The notes below the pieces were generated by a model. It did no database searches and had not been told where the DNA came from. It saw nothing but the letters and a program-made list of their open reading frames with translations. The position numbers were made by a program, and so were the translations under genes. Source: Caulobacter segnis (GTDB lineage: Bacteria > Pseudomonadota > Alphaproteobacteria > Caulobacterales > Caulobacteraceae). Taken from it: 64,000 nt of DNA. Below are positions 1 through 9,474 of this stretch, in pieces (positions within the stretch are counted from its first letter, which is position 1; every line of letters starts with the position of its first letter). Location of the stretch: assembly GCF_029543125.1 (NCBI RefSeq), contig NZ_JARQWW010000003.1, positions 124,001-188,000 of the forward strand. Direction: 5' to 3'.

Positions 1-101
1 CGGGGGAGGGACTGCCACAGGGCGACGCCCCAGCTGACCAGGGACGCGGCCGCAAGCCAGGGGGTGAGCTGGCGGTGAAGGGGGGCGGACATCGCCGGCA
101 T
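1..101 (-). CDS. N-terminus of a membrane protein, cut by the window edge
   Basis: Reading leftward from an ATG at 101, an open frame runs to the window edge. It begins MPAMSAPLHRQL and continues into a hydrophobic stretch (PWLAAASLVSWGVALW) that looks like a first membrane segment. A GGGAG ribosome site lies about 8 bases upstream. A second ATG three codons in (MSAPL) is an alternative start. The gene is divergent from ccoN, so the FNR box at 154-167 could serve both. Only about 33 residues are visible, so no family can be named. Confidence 0.5.
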   Translation of the reverse strand, partial: MPAMSAPLHRQLTPWLAAASLVSWGVALWQSLP

Positions 102-153
102 GAGGGACTCCCAGGGTGACGACTCACCATCTGCCCTTTGCCGGAGCTGGGCT

Positions 154-167
154 TTGATGCGGATCAA
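154..167. promoter_or_regulatory. FNR/FixK-type operator
   Basis: TTGAT-GCGG-ATCAA is a perfect match to the anaerobox consensus TTGAT-N4-ATCAA. It ends 56 bases before the ccoN start codon, a usual position for an activator site. FNR/FixK proteins activate cbb3 oxidase operons at low oxygen in alphaproteobacteria (established). That this box drives ccoN here is inference. The divergent gene at 101-1 could also use it. Confidence 0.9.
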
Positions 168-223
168 TGTGGTGAACGCCGCATCATGGGACTCGGCGGA
201 CAGGTTCGCTCAACGGAGTCCGA

Positions 224-1888
224 ATGTCCGCCCCGCCTCTAAAGTCCGGCGCCCCACCCGAGGGTTCGGCGACGCTTCTCATCTTCTGCGTGATCGGCGC
301 CTTTCTGGCGATCGTCGGCGCGGGCGTGAGCAGCGACCCCATCTTCCGCCTGCAGTTCGAGACCATCGCGATCGCCGGCGTCATCGCCGCCTTCGTGCTG
401 AACGGAAAGCTGGCGGGCGGCACGCTGGTAGACCAGCCTGACCGCTATTCCGACAACGTCATCAAGGCGGGCGTGATCGCCACCATGTTCTGGGCGGCCG
501 CCGGTCTCCTGGCCGGGGTGGTGGTCGCCGCACAGCTCGCCTGGCCGCGGATATTCTACTTCCCTGAGCTGGGCTTCCTGAACTTCGGACGGCTGCGTCC
601 TCTGCACACCTCGGCGGTGATCTTCGCCTTCGGGGGCAACGCCCTGATCGCCACGTCCTTCTGGGTCGTGCAGCGCACCTGCAAGGCGCGGCTGGGTCTG
701 GGGATCACCCCGTGGTTCGTGTTCTGGGGCTATCAGCTGTTCATCGTGCTGGCCGCCACCGGCTATCTGATGGGCGCGACCCAGGGCAAGGAATACGCCG
801 AACCCCAGTGGTACACCGACCTGTGGCTGACCATCGTCTGGGTCGCCTACCTGCTGGTCTTCCTGGCCACGATCTGGAAGCGCAAGGAGCCGCATATCTA
901 TGTGGCCAACTGGTTCTACCTGGCGTTCATCGTCACCATCGCCCTGCTGCACCTGGTCAACAACGCCGGGGTGCCGGTCGGCCTGCTGAACCACCGGTCC
1001 TACGGCGTGTTCGCCGGGGTCCAGGATGCCCTGACCCAGTGGTGGTACGGCCACAACGCCGTCGGCTTCTTCCTGACCGCCGGCTTCCTGGCCATGATGT
1101 ACTACTTCGTGCCCAAGCGCGTTGAGCGGCCGGTCTACAGCTACCGCCTGTCCATCGTTCACTTCTGGGCGTTGATCTTCATCTACATCTGGGCTGGCCC
1201 GCACCACCTGCACTACACGGCCCTGCCGCAGTGGGCGCAGACCCTGGGCATGACCTTCTCGATCATGCTGTGGATGCCGTCCTGGGGCGGCATGATCAAC
1301 GGCCTGATGACCCTGTCGGGGGCGTGGGACAAGCTGCGCACCGACCCGGTGGTCCGGATGATGGTCGTCGCCATCGCCTTCTACGGCATGGCCACCTTCG
1401 AAGGTCCGGTGATGTCGATCCGCGCGGTCAACGCGCTGTCGCACTACACCGACTGGACCATCGGCCACGTCCATTCCGGCGCCCTGGGCTGGAACGGCTT
1501 CATCACCTTCGGCGCGATCTACTGCATGGTGCCGTGGCTGTGGAAGAAGCCGGCCATGTACTCGAACAAGCTGATCGAGTGGCACTTCTGGATCGCGACC
1601 ACGGGCATCCTGCTCTACATCGCTGCGATGTGGGTGTCGGGCATCATGGAAGGCCTGATGTGGCGCGAATACACGCCGCAAGGGTTCCTGGCCTACAGCT
1701 TCATCGAGACGGTCTCGGCCAAGCACATCGAGAACATCATCCGCACCATCGGCGGCCTGATGTTCCTGACCGGCGCGCTGATCATGATCTTCAACATCTG
1801 GAAGACGATCACGATGCCCACCCCCGAAACGGCTGGGACCCAGTCGGCCGACGACATGCCGGCCGCTCCCGCCCACGCGATCGCCTGA
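224..1888 (+). CDS. ccoN: cbb3-type cytochrome c oxidase subunit I (CcoN)
   Basis: This is the catalytic subunit of the proton-pumping high-affinity oxidase, an inner-membrane heme-copper protein with low-spin heme b and the heme b3/CuB centre. The 554-residue product is all transmembrane helices. It carries the conserved histidine segments of the C family: [22 protein letters not shown] and the [12 protein letters not shown] loop. It starts at the ATG at 224, behind a GGAG site at 215-218. It is first in a tight run ccoN-ccoO-ccoQ-ccoP and is preceded by the FNR box. The N-terminus is slightly longer than usual for the family. Confidence 0.97.
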   Translation: MSAPPLKSGAPPEGSATLLIFCVIGAFLAIVGAGVSSDPIFRLQFETIAIAGVIAAFVLNGKLAGGTLVDQPDRYSDNVIKAGVIATMFWAAAGLLAGVVVAAQLAWPRIFYFPELGFLNFGRLRPLHTSAVIFAFGGNALIATSFWVVQRTCKARLGLGITPWFVFWGYQLFIVLAATGYLMGATQGKEYAEPQWYTDLWLTIVWVAYLLVFLATIWKRKEPHIYVANWFYLAFIVTIALLHLVNNAGVPVGLLNHRSYGVFAGVQDALTQWWYGHNAVGFFLTAGFLAMMYYFVPKRVERPVYSYRLSIVHFWALIFIYIWAGPHHLHYTALPQWAQTLGMTFSIMLWMPSWGGMINGLMTLSGAWDKLRTDPVVRMMVVAIAFYGMATFEGPVMSIRAVNALSHYTDWTIGHVHSGALGWNGFITFGAIYCMVPWLWKKPAMYSNKLIEWHFWIATTGILLYIAAMWVSGIMEGLMWREYTPQGFLAYSFIETVSAKHIENIIRTIGGLMFLTGALIMIFNIWKTITMPTPETAGTQSADDMPAAPAHAIA

Positions 1889-1895
1889 GGTTCCG

Positions 1896-2639
1896 ATGTC
1901 TCTCTGGAAACACCACGCCAATTTCGAGCGGCATTCGCTGCTGCTCATCATCGGCATCGTCGTGGTCGTCTCGATCGGCGGCCTCGTGGAGATCGCCCCG
2001 TTGTTCTGGCTGAAGAGCACGGTCGAGAAGGTGGAGGGCGTCCGTCCCTACACCCCGCTCGAACAGGCGGGCCGCGACATCTACATCCGCGAGGGCTGCT
2101 ACGTCTGCCACTCGCAGATGGTCCGCCCCCTGCGTGACGAGGTCGAACGCTATGGCCACTACAGCCTGGCGGCCGAGAGCATGTACGACCACCCGTTCCA
2201 GTGGGGGTCCAAGCGCACCGGTCCCGACCTGGCCCGCGTGGGCGGCAAGTACTCGGACTCCTGGCACGTCGACCACATGATCGACCCGCGCTCGGTCGTG
2301 CCGGAATCCATCATGCCGCCGTACAAGTTCCTGGCGGAGAAGGAGCTGGACTTCCACGACATCGACGCCCGCATGAAGGCGCTGCGTGTCGTGGGCGTGC
2401 CCTACAGCGACGAGGACATCGCCAAGGCGAAACAGGATCTGGTCGCCCAGGCCGATCCGTACTCCACCGACGCCATCGACCTGCGCAAGCGCTACGGCGC
2501 CAAGGTGGTCAATCGCGACTTCGACGGCGATCCCAACAAGATCACCGAGATGGATGCGGTCATCGCCTACCTGCAGATGCTCGGCACGCTGGTCGACTTC
2601 GACTCCTACAAGGCCCAGGCCCCGGAGAACCGTCGATGA
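1896..2639 (+). CDS. ccoO: cbb3-type cytochrome c oxidase subunit II (CcoO)
   Basis: Membrane-anchored monoheme cytochrome c that passes electrons from CcoP to CcoN. One N-terminal transmembrane segment (about residues 15-36) is followed by a periplasmic domain with a single heme-binding motif C68-Y-V-C71-H72. The distal sequence [21 protein letters not shown] is typical of FixO/CcoO. It starts 7 bases after the ccoN stop. Its stop overlaps the ccoQ start codon (ATGA), which suggests translational coupling. Confidence 0.97.
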   Translation: MSLWKHHANFERHSLLLIIGIVVVVSIGGLVEIAPLFWLKSTVEKVEGVRPYTPLEQAGRDIYIREGCYVCHSQMVRPLRDEVERYGHYSLAAESMYDHPFQWGSKRTGPDLARVGGKYSDSWHVDHMIDPRSVVPESIMPPYKFLAEKELDFHDIDARMKALRVVGVPYSDEDIAKAKQDLVAQADPYSTDAIDLRKRYGAKVVNRDFDGDPNKITEMDAVIAYLQMLGTLVDFDSYKAQAPENRR

Positions 2640-2803
2640 GCGATCTCTCCTACGAAACCGTGGCGCGGTTCGCCCAGCAGGGAGGGCTGATCTACTTCGG
2701 CCTGATCTTCCTCGCCGGATGCGTCTACGCCCTGCTGCCCTCCAAGAAGGCTGAATTCAAACACGCCGCGCGCATGCCGCTGGACGACGAGGAGCTGCTC
2801 TGA
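2636..2803 (+). CDS. ccoQ: cbb3 oxidase small subunit CcoQ/FixQ
   Basis: A 55-residue protein with one transmembrane helix ([19 protein letters not shown]) and an acidic tail ending DDEELL. CcoQ stabilises the association of CcoP with the CcoNO core (family knowledge). Its start overlaps the ccoO stop by 4 bases, and its stop TGA at 2801-2803 shares one base with the ccoP ATG at 2803. Identity rests on position, size and the hydrophobic pattern. Confidence 0.92.
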   Translation: MSDLSYETVARFAQQGGLIYFGLIFLAGCVYALLPSKKAEFKHAARMPLDDEELL

Positions 2804-3672
2804 TGGCGGTCGAACGTGAAACCGACGAAGCCACCGGCGTCGAGACGACCGGTCACGAATGGGACGGCATCCGCGAGCTGGACAACCCGCTGCCCCGCTG
2901 GTGGCTGTGGGTCTGGTACGGCAGCATCATCTGGGCGATCGCCTATTGGGTGGTGATGCCGGCCTGGCCGGGTCTGACCGGCTACACCAAGGGCCTGTGG
3001 AACCAGTCCGACCGGGCAAACGTGGCCAAGGAGCTGAGCGCGCTGGAAGTCCAGCGGGGCGAGAGCGCGGCCATGCTGCGCTCGGCCAGCCTCCAGCAGA
3101 TCGAAAGCGACCCGAAGCTGCAGGCCTACGCCCAGCAGGTCGGGCAGTCGGTCTTCGGCGACAACTGCGCCACCTGCCATGGCATCGGCGGCACGGGCGG
3201 GAAGGGCTATCCCAACCTGCGCGACGACGTCTGGCTGTGGGGCGGTTCGCTGGAGGACATCCAGCACACCCTGACGGTGGGCATCCGCTCGGGTCACCCG
3301 GAGGCGCGCATGTCGCAGATGCCGGCCTTCGGCCGTGACGAGATGCTGCCCCCGGCGATGATCGACGACCTGACCGAGTATGTGGTCCGGCTGTCGGGCC
3401 GTCCGGCGGACAACGCCGCCGTGGCCCGCGCCGCGCCGGTCTTCGCCACCCAGTGCGTCGCCTGCCATGGCGCGGATGGTCGTGGGATGAAGGCGGTGGG
3501 CGGACCGGATCTGACCGACAGCGAATGGCTGTACGGCGCGGATCGCGAGTCCATCCACGAGCAGATCTTCTCGGGCAAGGGCGGCGTCATGCCGGCCTGG
3601 AGCGGCCGTCTCAGCCCCGAGACCATCAAGGCGCTGGCCGTCTACGTCCACGCGAACGCGGGTGGTCAGTAG
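2803..3672 (+). CDS. ccoP: cbb3-type cytochrome c oxidase subunit III (CcoP), diheme
   Basis: Diheme cytochrome c that accepts electrons from soluble or membrane cytochromes for the cbb3 oxidase. The 289-residue product has the N-terminal FixP motif (HEWDGIRELDNPLPRWW), one membrane helix near residues 35-55 and two heme c motifs: C122-AT-C125-H126 and C218-VA-C221-H222. Each is followed by a methionine-containing axial-ligand region. It starts at the TGATG junction with ccoQ. Length and domain order are normal. Confidence 0.97.
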   Translation: MAVERETDEATGVETTGHEWDGIRELDNPLPRWWLWVWYGSIIWAIAYWVVMPAWPGLTGYTKGLWNQSDRANVAKELSALEVQRGESAAMLRSASLQQIESDPKLQAYAQQVGQSVFGDNCATCHGIGGTGGKGYPNLRDDVWLWGGSLEDIQHTLTVGIRSGHPEARMSQMPAFGRDEMLPPAMIDDLTEYVVRLSGRPADNAAVARAAPVFATQCVACHGADGRGMKAVGGPDLTDSEWLYGADRESIHEQIFSGKGGVMPAWSGRLSPETIKALAVYVHANAGGQ

Positions 3673-3677
3673 GGGCC

Positions 3678-5171
3678 GTGCCCACGCTCATCGACAATAC
3701 GCGTCCCAAGCCTGAAACCCGCCCGGCGATCTCGGTCGCCGCGCGGGCCAAGGGCAAAGGAGAGGTCAAGGGGCAGCTCTACAAGCCGCGCCAGCAGATC
3801 TACCCCAAGCTCGTCCACGGCCGCTGGCGGACCGTGAAATGGGCTCTGCTGATCCTCACCCTGGCGATCTACTACGTGACGCCATGGATTCGCTGGAACC
3901 GGCCGGGCGACCTGCCGGACCAGGCGGTGCTGGTGGATTTCACTGGTCGCCGCTTCTACTTCTTCGACATCCAGCTGTGGCCGCAGGAGGTGTACATCTT
4001 CACCGGCCTGCTGGTGGCCGCGGCCCTGGCGCTGTTCCTGGTGACGGCGCTGTTCGGGCGGCTGTGGTGCGGCTACGCCTGCCCGCAGACGGTGTGGACC
4101 GACCTCTACATCGTGGTCGAGCGCCTGTTCGAGGGCGACCGCAACGCCCGCATGCGCCTGGACGCCCAGCCCCTGTCCTTCAACAAGGCTTGGCGCAAGG
4201 GCGGCAAGCATCTCGTCTGGCTCGGCATCGCCTTCGGCACCGGTGGGGCCTGGATCTTCTACTTCCATGACGCGCCGACCCTGATCCGCACCTTCTGGAT
4301 CGGGCAGGGGGCGGTCACCGCCTATGTGTCCTGCGCCCTGCTGACGGCGACCACCTACGTCTTCGCCGGCTGGATGCGCGAACAGGTCTGCACCTACATG
4401 TGCCCGTGGCCCCGCATCCAGGGCGCCATGCTGGACCAGCACTCCCTGCAGGTGACCTATCTGCGCGACCGCGGCGAAACCCGTGGCCCGCACAAGAAGG
4501 GCCAGAGCTGGGAAGGGCGCGGCGACTGCATCGACTGCCGCCAGTGCGTGGTCGTCTGCCCCATGGGCATCGACATCCGCGACGGCAGCCAGATGGAGTG
4601 CATCAACTGCGGCCTATGCGTCGACGCCTGCGACGACATCCTCAGCCGCATCGGCCGCCCCACGGGCCTGATCGCCTATGACACCGACGCCGCCGTGGCG
4701 GCCCGCGCCTGCGGCCAGAAGGTGGTCTACAAGCCGATCCGCTCGCGAACGATCTACTACACCCTGGCCCTGGCGCTTGTTTCGGGCCTGACCTTGTGGG
4801 CGCTGCTTGGCCGGCCCGACGCCGAGCTTCACGTGATCCGCGACCGCAATCCGATCTTCGTCCGAATGCACGATGGCGCGGTGCGCGACGGCTACACCCT
4901 GAAGATCGCCAACCGGACCTTCGAGGACCGCACTTTCGACATCGCGTTCGAAGGGGTGCCGGGTGTCCGCATCAGCCAGCCCGGCCATCCGGGTGAGAAG
5001 GTGCGGGTGACGGCCCCCGCCGACGAGGTCGTCTCCGTCCGCGTCTTCGTCACCGCGCCGCCGGACGCCGAGCGCCCCTCCAGCCTGGACGCGCGCGTCA
5101 TCGCCCGCTCGGGCGACATCCAGACCGAAGCCAAGACCGTCTTCCTTTCAGGAGCCGCGAACCCGCAATGA
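3678..5171 (+). CDS. ccoG: cytochrome c oxidase accessory protein CcoG (FixG, RdxA type)
   Basis: Membrane iron-sulfur protein that acts as a cupric reductase during CuB assembly of cbb3 oxidases (known for CcoG). The GTG at 3678 is chosen because it begins the family-typical MPTLIDN-type N-terminus 5 bases after the ccoP stop; this gives 497 residues. Visible are several membrane helices, the WCGYACPQTVW and CTYMCPWPR cysteine segments, and two ferredoxin-like clusters (CIDCRQCVVVCP and CINCGLCVDACD). The C-terminal domain is periplasmic and Ig-like. Its stop overlaps fixH. Confidence 0.95.
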   Translation: MPTLIDNTRPKPETRPAISVAARAKGKGEVKGQLYKPRQQIYPKLVHGRWRTVKWALLILTLAIYYVTPWIRWNRPGDLPDQAVLVDFTGRRFYFFDIQLWPQEVYIFTGLLVAAALALFLVTALFGRLWCGYACPQTVWTDLYIVVERLFEGDRNARMRLDAQPLSFNKAWRKGGKHLVWLGIAFGTGGAWIFYFHDAPTLIRTFWIGQGAVTAYVSCALLTATTYVFAGWMREQVCTYMCPWPRIQGAMLDQHSLQVTYLRDRGETRGPHKKGQSWEGRGDCIDCRQCVVVCPMGIDIRDGSQMECINCGLCVDACDDILSRIGRPTGLIAYDTDAAVAARACGQKVVYKPIRSRTIYYTLALALVSGLTLWALLGRPDAELHVIRDRNPIFVRMHDGAVRDGYTLKIANRTFEDRTFDIAFEGVPGVRISQPGHPGEKVRVTAPADEVVSVRVFVTAPPDAERPSSLDARVIARSGDIQTEAKTVFLSGAANPQ

Positions 5172-5656
5172 CCGTCGCCGCAACCCCGCCGTCCCCCAAG
5201 GGACAGATCACCGGCTGGCATGTGCTGGCCGCCATGGTGGCCTTCTTCGCCCTGATCATCGCCGTGGACGCGCTGTTCATCGTGAAGGCCTACCGCAGCT
5301 TCTCCGGCCAAGTGGCTTCCAACCCCTATGAGGCAGGGCTCGCCTTCAACCGCACCCTGGAGGAGCGGCGGCGGGAGGCGGCCCTGGGCTGGGCGGCCAC
5401 GGTCGATACGCCCCGTCCGGGCGTGGTGGTCGTGCGGATGACGGACAAGGCCGGACAGCCCATGACGAGCCTGTCGCTCACCGGCACGCTGGAGCGGCCC
5501 GCCACCGAGGTCGGTCGCCAGACCCTGAACTTCAAACCGATCGGCGACGGGCGTTATGAGGCGTCCGCCCGCCTGGACGGCGCCTGGGACCTGAAGGCGG
5601 TCGCGCGCGACGCCAAGGACAAGTTCCAGGTCGAAACCCGTCTGGTGGCGCCATGA
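5168..5656 (+). CDS. fixH: FixH family cbb3 assembly protein
   Basis: A 162-residue protein with one N-terminal membrane helix (WHVLAAMVAFFALIIAVDALFIV) and a periplasmic domain beginning YRSFSGQVASNPYEAG, typical of FixH. FixH works with the FixI copper pump in cbb3 maturation; its exact reaction is not settled. It overlaps ccoG upstream and fixI downstream by 4 bases each, so the assembly genes are translationally coupled. Confidence 0.92.
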   Translation: MTVAATPPSPKGQITGWHVLAAMVAFFALIIAVDALFIVKAYRSFSGQVASNPYEAGLAFNRTLEERRREAALGWAATVDTPRPGVVVVRMTDKAGQPMTSLSLTGTLERPATEVGRQTLNFKPIGDGRYEASARLDGAWDLKAVARDAKDKFQVETRLVAP

Positions 5657-7821
5657 CCGCCGCCGTCGCCGGACACAGGGACCTTGAGGCCTTCGTCCGC
5701 CGTGACGAAGCCGGGAAGGGCCGCCTGGAGCTGCTGGTCACCGGCGCCCGCTGCGCCGCCTGCATCGGCAAGATCGAGAAGGCCGTGCGCGAACTGCCGG
5801 GGGTTAATGGCGCACGCCTGAACCTCACCACCGGCAAGCTGGCCGTGGATCTGACCGGCCGGGCCGCCGATCCGGACCGTGTGGTCGAGACGGTCGAGGG
5901 CCTGGGCTATCGCGCCTGCCTGTTCGATCCTAGCGAAGCCGCCGCCGCCCAGGACCGCGAGGGTCGTGACCTAGCCATCGCCCTTGGTGTGGCCGGCTTC
6001 GGGGCCGGCAACGTCATGATGTTCACCGTGCCCGCCTGGGCCGGTCTGTTCGGGCAGGAGCTGAACGCCCCGACCCTGACGGTCATGTACTGGATGGCGG
6101 CCATCGTCGCGACGCCTTGCGCCCTGTTCGCCGGGCGGCCGTTCTTCCGCTCCGCCTGGGCGTCGGTGAAGCGCGGCAAGGCCAACATGGACGTGCCGAT
6201 CTCCATCGGCGTGATCCTGACCCTGATCGTCAGCTTCTCCGAGACCATTCTGGGCGGGCAGCACGCCTATTTCGACGCGGCGGTGACGCTGCTGTTCCTG
6301 CTGCTGATCGGCCGCTACCTGGATCACCGCCTGCGGGCCAGCGCCCGGTCGGCGGCGCGGGACCTGTTGGCGCTCCAATCTCCAGTCGCCATGCGTCTGC
6401 AGGGTGACGTGGAGCGCGGCGTGCCGGTGGCCGAGGTCCGCGTGGGCGACCGCCTTGTCCTGGCGCCCGGCGACCGCGTTCCCGTGGACGGCAAGGTCGA
6501 GAGCGGCGTCTCCGAACTCGACAACGCCCTGATCACCGGCGAGACGGCGTTGGTCCCGGTCGAGGCCGGCGCGATGCTTCACGCCGGCGCCCTGAACCTC
6601 AGCGGCCGGCTGGTCATGACCGCCACGGCGCGGAGCGAGGACTCCACGCTGGCCGCCATCGCCCGCCTGATGGAGGCGGGAACCCAGAGCCGCTCGGCCT
6701 ATGTTCGATTGGCCGACAAGGCGGCGGCGCTTTACGTGCCTATCGTCCACACGGCGGCGGCCCTGACCTTCGTGGGCGTCTGGGCCCTGGGCATGGGCCC
6801 GCGCGAGGCGCTGCTGCGCGCCGCGGCCGTGCTTATCGTCACCTGTCCGTGCGCCCTGGGCCTGGCGGTTCCGGCCGTGCAGGTTGCCGCCAGCAGCCGC
6901 CTTTTTCGCAGGGGTGTGCTGGTCAAGTCGGGCGCGGCGTTGGAGCGTCTGTCCGAGGTCGACCACATCGTCTTCGACAAGACCGGCGTGCTGACCCAGG
7001 GCCAGCCCCACCTGATCGACGCCCCCCGTCAGGTGATCGCCATGGCGGCGCCGCTGGCGCGGGCTTCGCGTCATCCCCTGGCGCGCGCCCTGGCGGCTGC
7101 AGCGGGCCGGGGACCCGTCGCCACCGACTGCGTGGAGACGCCGGGGCAAGGGGTGGAGGGCCTGATCGACGGCCGCCGCGCCCGGTTGGGCCGCGCGTCC
7201 TTCGTCGGGGTCCACGCCCACGCCTCGCACGAGACGGAGTTCTGGTTCGGCTTCGAGGGCGACACCAAGATCCGCTTCACCTTCGAGGACCAGCCCCGCG
7301 CCGACGCGGCCAAGGCCATCGCCGACCTGCGCCGTCTGGGCCTCAGCATCGAGGTGCTGTCCGGCGATCTCGAGGACCCCGTTGGCCGCATCGCCCGCGA
7401 GGTCGGCATCGACGACTGGCGCGCCGGTCTGACCCCCTTCGAGAAGTCGGAGATCATCGACGGCCTGAAAGCCCAGGGCCGCAAGGTGCTGATGGTCGGC
7501 GACGGCCTGAACGACGCCGCCGCCCTGGCCCGCGCCCACGCCTCCATGGCGCCCGGAGCGGCGGTGGACGCGGCCCAGAACGCGGCCGACCTGGTCTTCA
7601 CCGGCGAGGATCTGGGCGCGGTGACCGAGGCGATCGCCGTGGCCCGCACTTCCCGCCGGCGGGCGTTGGAGAACTTCGGTTTCTCGGCGCTCTACAACCT
7701 CGTGGCCACGCCGGCCGCCATGTTCGGGCTGATCAATCCGTTCATCGCCGCCCTGGCCATGTCTGGCTCGTCGATCGTGGTGCTGCTCAACGCGGTTCGT
7801 CCGGGATGGAGGCGTCGATGA
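5653..7821 (+). CDS. fixI: copper-translocating P1B-type ATPase FixI/CcoI
   Basis: Inner-membrane P-type ATPase of the CopA2/FixI class, which supplies copper for the cbb3 CuB centre. The N-terminal heavy-metal domain has C34-AA-C37. The metal-site helix carries C398-P-C400. The phosphorylated aspartate is D442 in DKTGVLT, the actuator motif is TGE and the hinge is GDGLNDAAAL. The 722-residue length is normal. It sits between fixH and fixS with 4- and 4-base overlaps. All catalytic motifs are intact. Confidence 0.96.
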   Translation: MTAAVAGHRDLEAFVRRDEAGKGRLELLVTGARCAACIGKIEKAVRELPGVNGARLNLTTGKLAVDLTGRAADPDRVVETVEGLGYRACLFDPSEAAAAQDREGRDLAIALGVAGFGAGNVMMFTVPAWAGLFGQELNAPTLTVMYWMAAIVATPCALFAGRPFFRSAWASVKRGKANMDVPISIGVILTLIVSFSETILGGQHAYFDAAVTLLFLLLIGRYLDHRLRASARSAARDLLALQSPVAMRLQGDVERGVPVAEVRVGDRLVLAPGDRVPVDGKVESGVSELDNALITGETALVPVEAGAMLHAGALNLSGRLVMTATARSEDSTLAAIARLMEAGTQSRSAYVRLADKAAALYVPIVHTAAALTFVGVWALGMGPREALLRAAAVLIVTCPCALGLAVPAVQVAASSRLFRRGVLVKSGAALERLSEVDHIVFDKTGVLTQGQPHLIDAPRQVIAMAAPLARASRHPLARALAAAAGRGPVATDCVETPGQGVEGLIDGRRARLGRASFVGVHAHASHETEFWFGFEGDTKIRFTFEDQPRADAAKAIADLRRLGLSIEVLSGDLEDPVGRIAREVGIDDWRAGLTPFEKSEIIDGLKAQGRKVLMVGDGLNDAAALARAHASMAPGAAVDAAQNAADLVFTGEDLGAVTEAIAVARTSRRRALENFGFSALYNLVATPAAMFGLINPFIAALAMSGSSIVVLLNAVRPGWRRR

Positions 7822-7988
7822 ACATCCTGCTCTTCCTGGCTCCGGCCTCGGTGGCGCTGGGCGCCATGGGTCTGCTCGCGTTCCTGTGGACGATGAGGGC
7901 CGGTCAGTATGACGACCCGAAGGGCGCCGCCGAGCGCGTGCTCTACGACCATCTGGAGGACCTGCCGCTCTCCACAAAGGCGGAATGA
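7818..7988 (+). CDS. fixS: cbb3-type oxidase assembly protein FixS/CcoS
   Basis: A 56-residue single-helix protein starting MNILLFLAPASVALGAMG and followed by a short polar tail with QYDDPKGAAERVLYD, the usual FixS signature. It is required for cofactor insertion into the oxidase (family knowledge). It overlaps the fixI stop by 4 bases and closes the fixGHIS-type assembly unit. Confidence 0.92.
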   Translation: MNILLFLAPASVALGAMGLLAFLWTMRAGQYDDPKGAAERVLYDHLEDLPLSTKAE

Positions 7989-7992
7989 TCCC

Positions 7993-8709
7993 ATGACGCG
8001 ACCCTGGCTGCGCGCCGTGCCGATGTTCGCTCCGCTGGACGCGGAGGTGCTCGCGGCCCTTGAGGCGGCGGGCGAGACGCGGACCTTCGGCAAGAACCAT
8101 CTGGTGGACATCCACTGTGAGGATGACCTGATTGTGCTGCTGTCCGGCGCCGTGGCGCTCAGTGTGGCGGAGGCGGGACGCCAGGCGGTGCTGTCCACGA
8201 TCTCCGGGGCGAGCGCCCTGAACCTGGCCTGTGCGATGACCAAGGCGCGGTGCGAGGTGCGTTGGCGGACGCTCGGACCCTGCGCGGTGTTCATCCTGCC
8301 GGGCCATCTGTTCCGCGAGGCGCTGGCGGCGGACGCGGGCTTCGCCGCACGGGCCTATGAGGCTCTGGCCGTGGCCTATCACCAGCTGCTGTCCACGGCG
8401 GCTGATCAGCGGCTCCGTTCGGCGCAGGGCAGGGTGGTCAGCTACCTGCTGTCCTTGATCCCGGCGTCCAGCGGCGGCGCGCGGGTGCGTCTGCCTTATG
8501 AGAAGGGTCTGGTGGCGTCGCTGCTCGGCATGACGCCGGAGAACCTGTCTCGCGCCCTGGGGCGTCTGACGTCGCACGGCGTGTCGATCCGAGGGGCATC
8601 GGTGATCGTGGAGGAGGTGGCGCGTCTCCAGACATTGCAGGACGCCGAAACCGGCCCTCGTCGAGGCATGCGCGCCTCAGCGACCGAAGAAACGAACTGC
8701 AAAGCGTGA
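7993..8709 (+). CDS. Crp/Fnr-family transcriptional regulator without FNR cysteines
   Basis: A 238-residue regulator with an N-terminal cyclic-nucleotide-type beta-roll, a long dimer helix and a C-terminal winged helix. The recognition helix reads MTPENLSRALGRLTSHGV. The ATG at 7993, 4 bases after the fixS stop, is preferred over an upstream in-frame codon inside fixS. There is no N-terminal cysteine cluster, so it is not an oxygen-sensing Fe-S FNR. The fold and position suggest a FixK or FtrB-like regulator of the oxidase operon, but its ligand and target are not shown by the sequence. The C-terminal tail (about 25 residues) is extended and polar. Confidence 0.85.
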   Translation: MTRPWLRAVPMFAPLDAEVLAALEAAGETRTFGKNHLVDIHCEDDLIVLLSGAVALSVAEAGRQAVLSTISGASALNLACAMTKARCEVRWRTLGPCAVFILPGHLFREALAADAGFAARAYEALAVAYHQLLSTAADQRLRSAQGRVVSYLLSLIPASSGGARVRLPYEKGLVASLLGMTPENLSRALGRLTSHGVSIRGASVIVEEVARLQTLQDAETGPRRGMRASATEETNCKA

Positions 8710-8762
8710 CGGCTTGGTCCACTTAAGGCGGATAAGGAATCTGCTGGGTGGAGAAAGAGCCG

Positions 8763-9467
8763 ATGACGAACGTGATAAACCGACGTGACGTGCTGGCCGG
8801 CGCGGCCGCTGTCGGACTGGCCTTGCCGTCGGTCGTCGCCGCCAAGCCCGCTCAACGTGTCTGGCGCTTCGACAATCTGAAGTCGGTCGGCGGAAACGCC
8901 CTGCGCATCGAGGGCGCTCCCACGCTCGTCGCCGGCCCGTCCGGCAAGGCCGTGAAGTTCGACGGCGTGGACGACGCCCTGTTCATCGGCGAGCATCCCC
9001 TGGCCGGGGCCAAGACCTTCACCTTCGAGGCGGTGTTCCGCCCGGACGGCGGCGCCTTCGAGCAGCGGTGGTTCCACCTGGAGTCAGACGAGAACCCGCC
9101 AGTGGAGCCGGGGCGCGGCACGACCCGCATCCTGTTCGAAATCCGCGTGCTGGAGGACAGGTGGTACCTCGACGCCTTCATGCGCGGGCCCGGCTACAAC
9201 AAGCCGATGCTGGTCCCCGAAAAGCTGCATCCCATCGGCAAGTGGGCTCACGTGGCCCAGACCTATGACGGGGCCATGTACCGCTCCTACGTCAACGGCG
9301 TGCTGCAGATGGAGGCCCCGGTGACGTTCACGCCGCAGGGCCCCGGCTCGGCGTCGGTGGGGGTGCGGATGAATCGGGTGAATTACTTCAACGGCGCGGT
9401 GCATTCGGCGCGCTTCACCTACGCGGCGCTTCAGCCCTCGCAGTTCAAGGGCGTCATCAAGCGCTGA
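8763..9467 (+). CDS. Tat-exported LamG-like (concanavalin A fold) protein
   Basis: A 234-residue secreted protein. The N-terminus NRRDVLAGAAAVGLALPSVVAA is a twin-arginine-type signal. The rest is beta-rich with a LamG/laminin-type signature: KFDGVDDALFIGEHPLAG early, and HVAQTYDGAMYRSYVNG later. The ATG at 8763 has GGTGGAG 10 bases upstream; a GTG at 8748 is in frame but has no spacing advantage. No catalytic residues are recognised, so it is likely a carbohydrate-binding or structural domain. It stands alone between the regulator and the small minus-strand orphan. Confidence 0.75.
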   Translation: MTNVINRRDVLAGAAAVGLALPSVVAAKPAQRVWRFDNLKSVGGNALRIEGAPTLVAGPSGKAVKFDGVDDALFIGEHPLAGAKTFTFEAVFRPDGGAFEQRWFHLESDENPPVEPGRGTTRILFEIRVLEDRWYLDAFMRGPGYNKPMLVPEKLHPIGKWAHVAQTYDGAMYRSYVNGVLQMEAPVTFTPQGPGSASVGVRMNRVNYFNGAVHSARFTYAALQPSQFKGVIKR

Positions 9468-9474
9468 GGCGGAT

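Noticed and set aside
239..2020. 593-residue frame antisense to ccoN
   Set aside because: Shadow of a GC-rich gene: low-complexity Arg/Gly/Asp/His composition and no domain.
5971..8577. 868-residue minus-strand frame opposite fixI
   Set aside because: Antisense shadow with Gln/Arg/Gly-rich composition; the plus strand carries fixI, fixS and the regulator with intact motifs.
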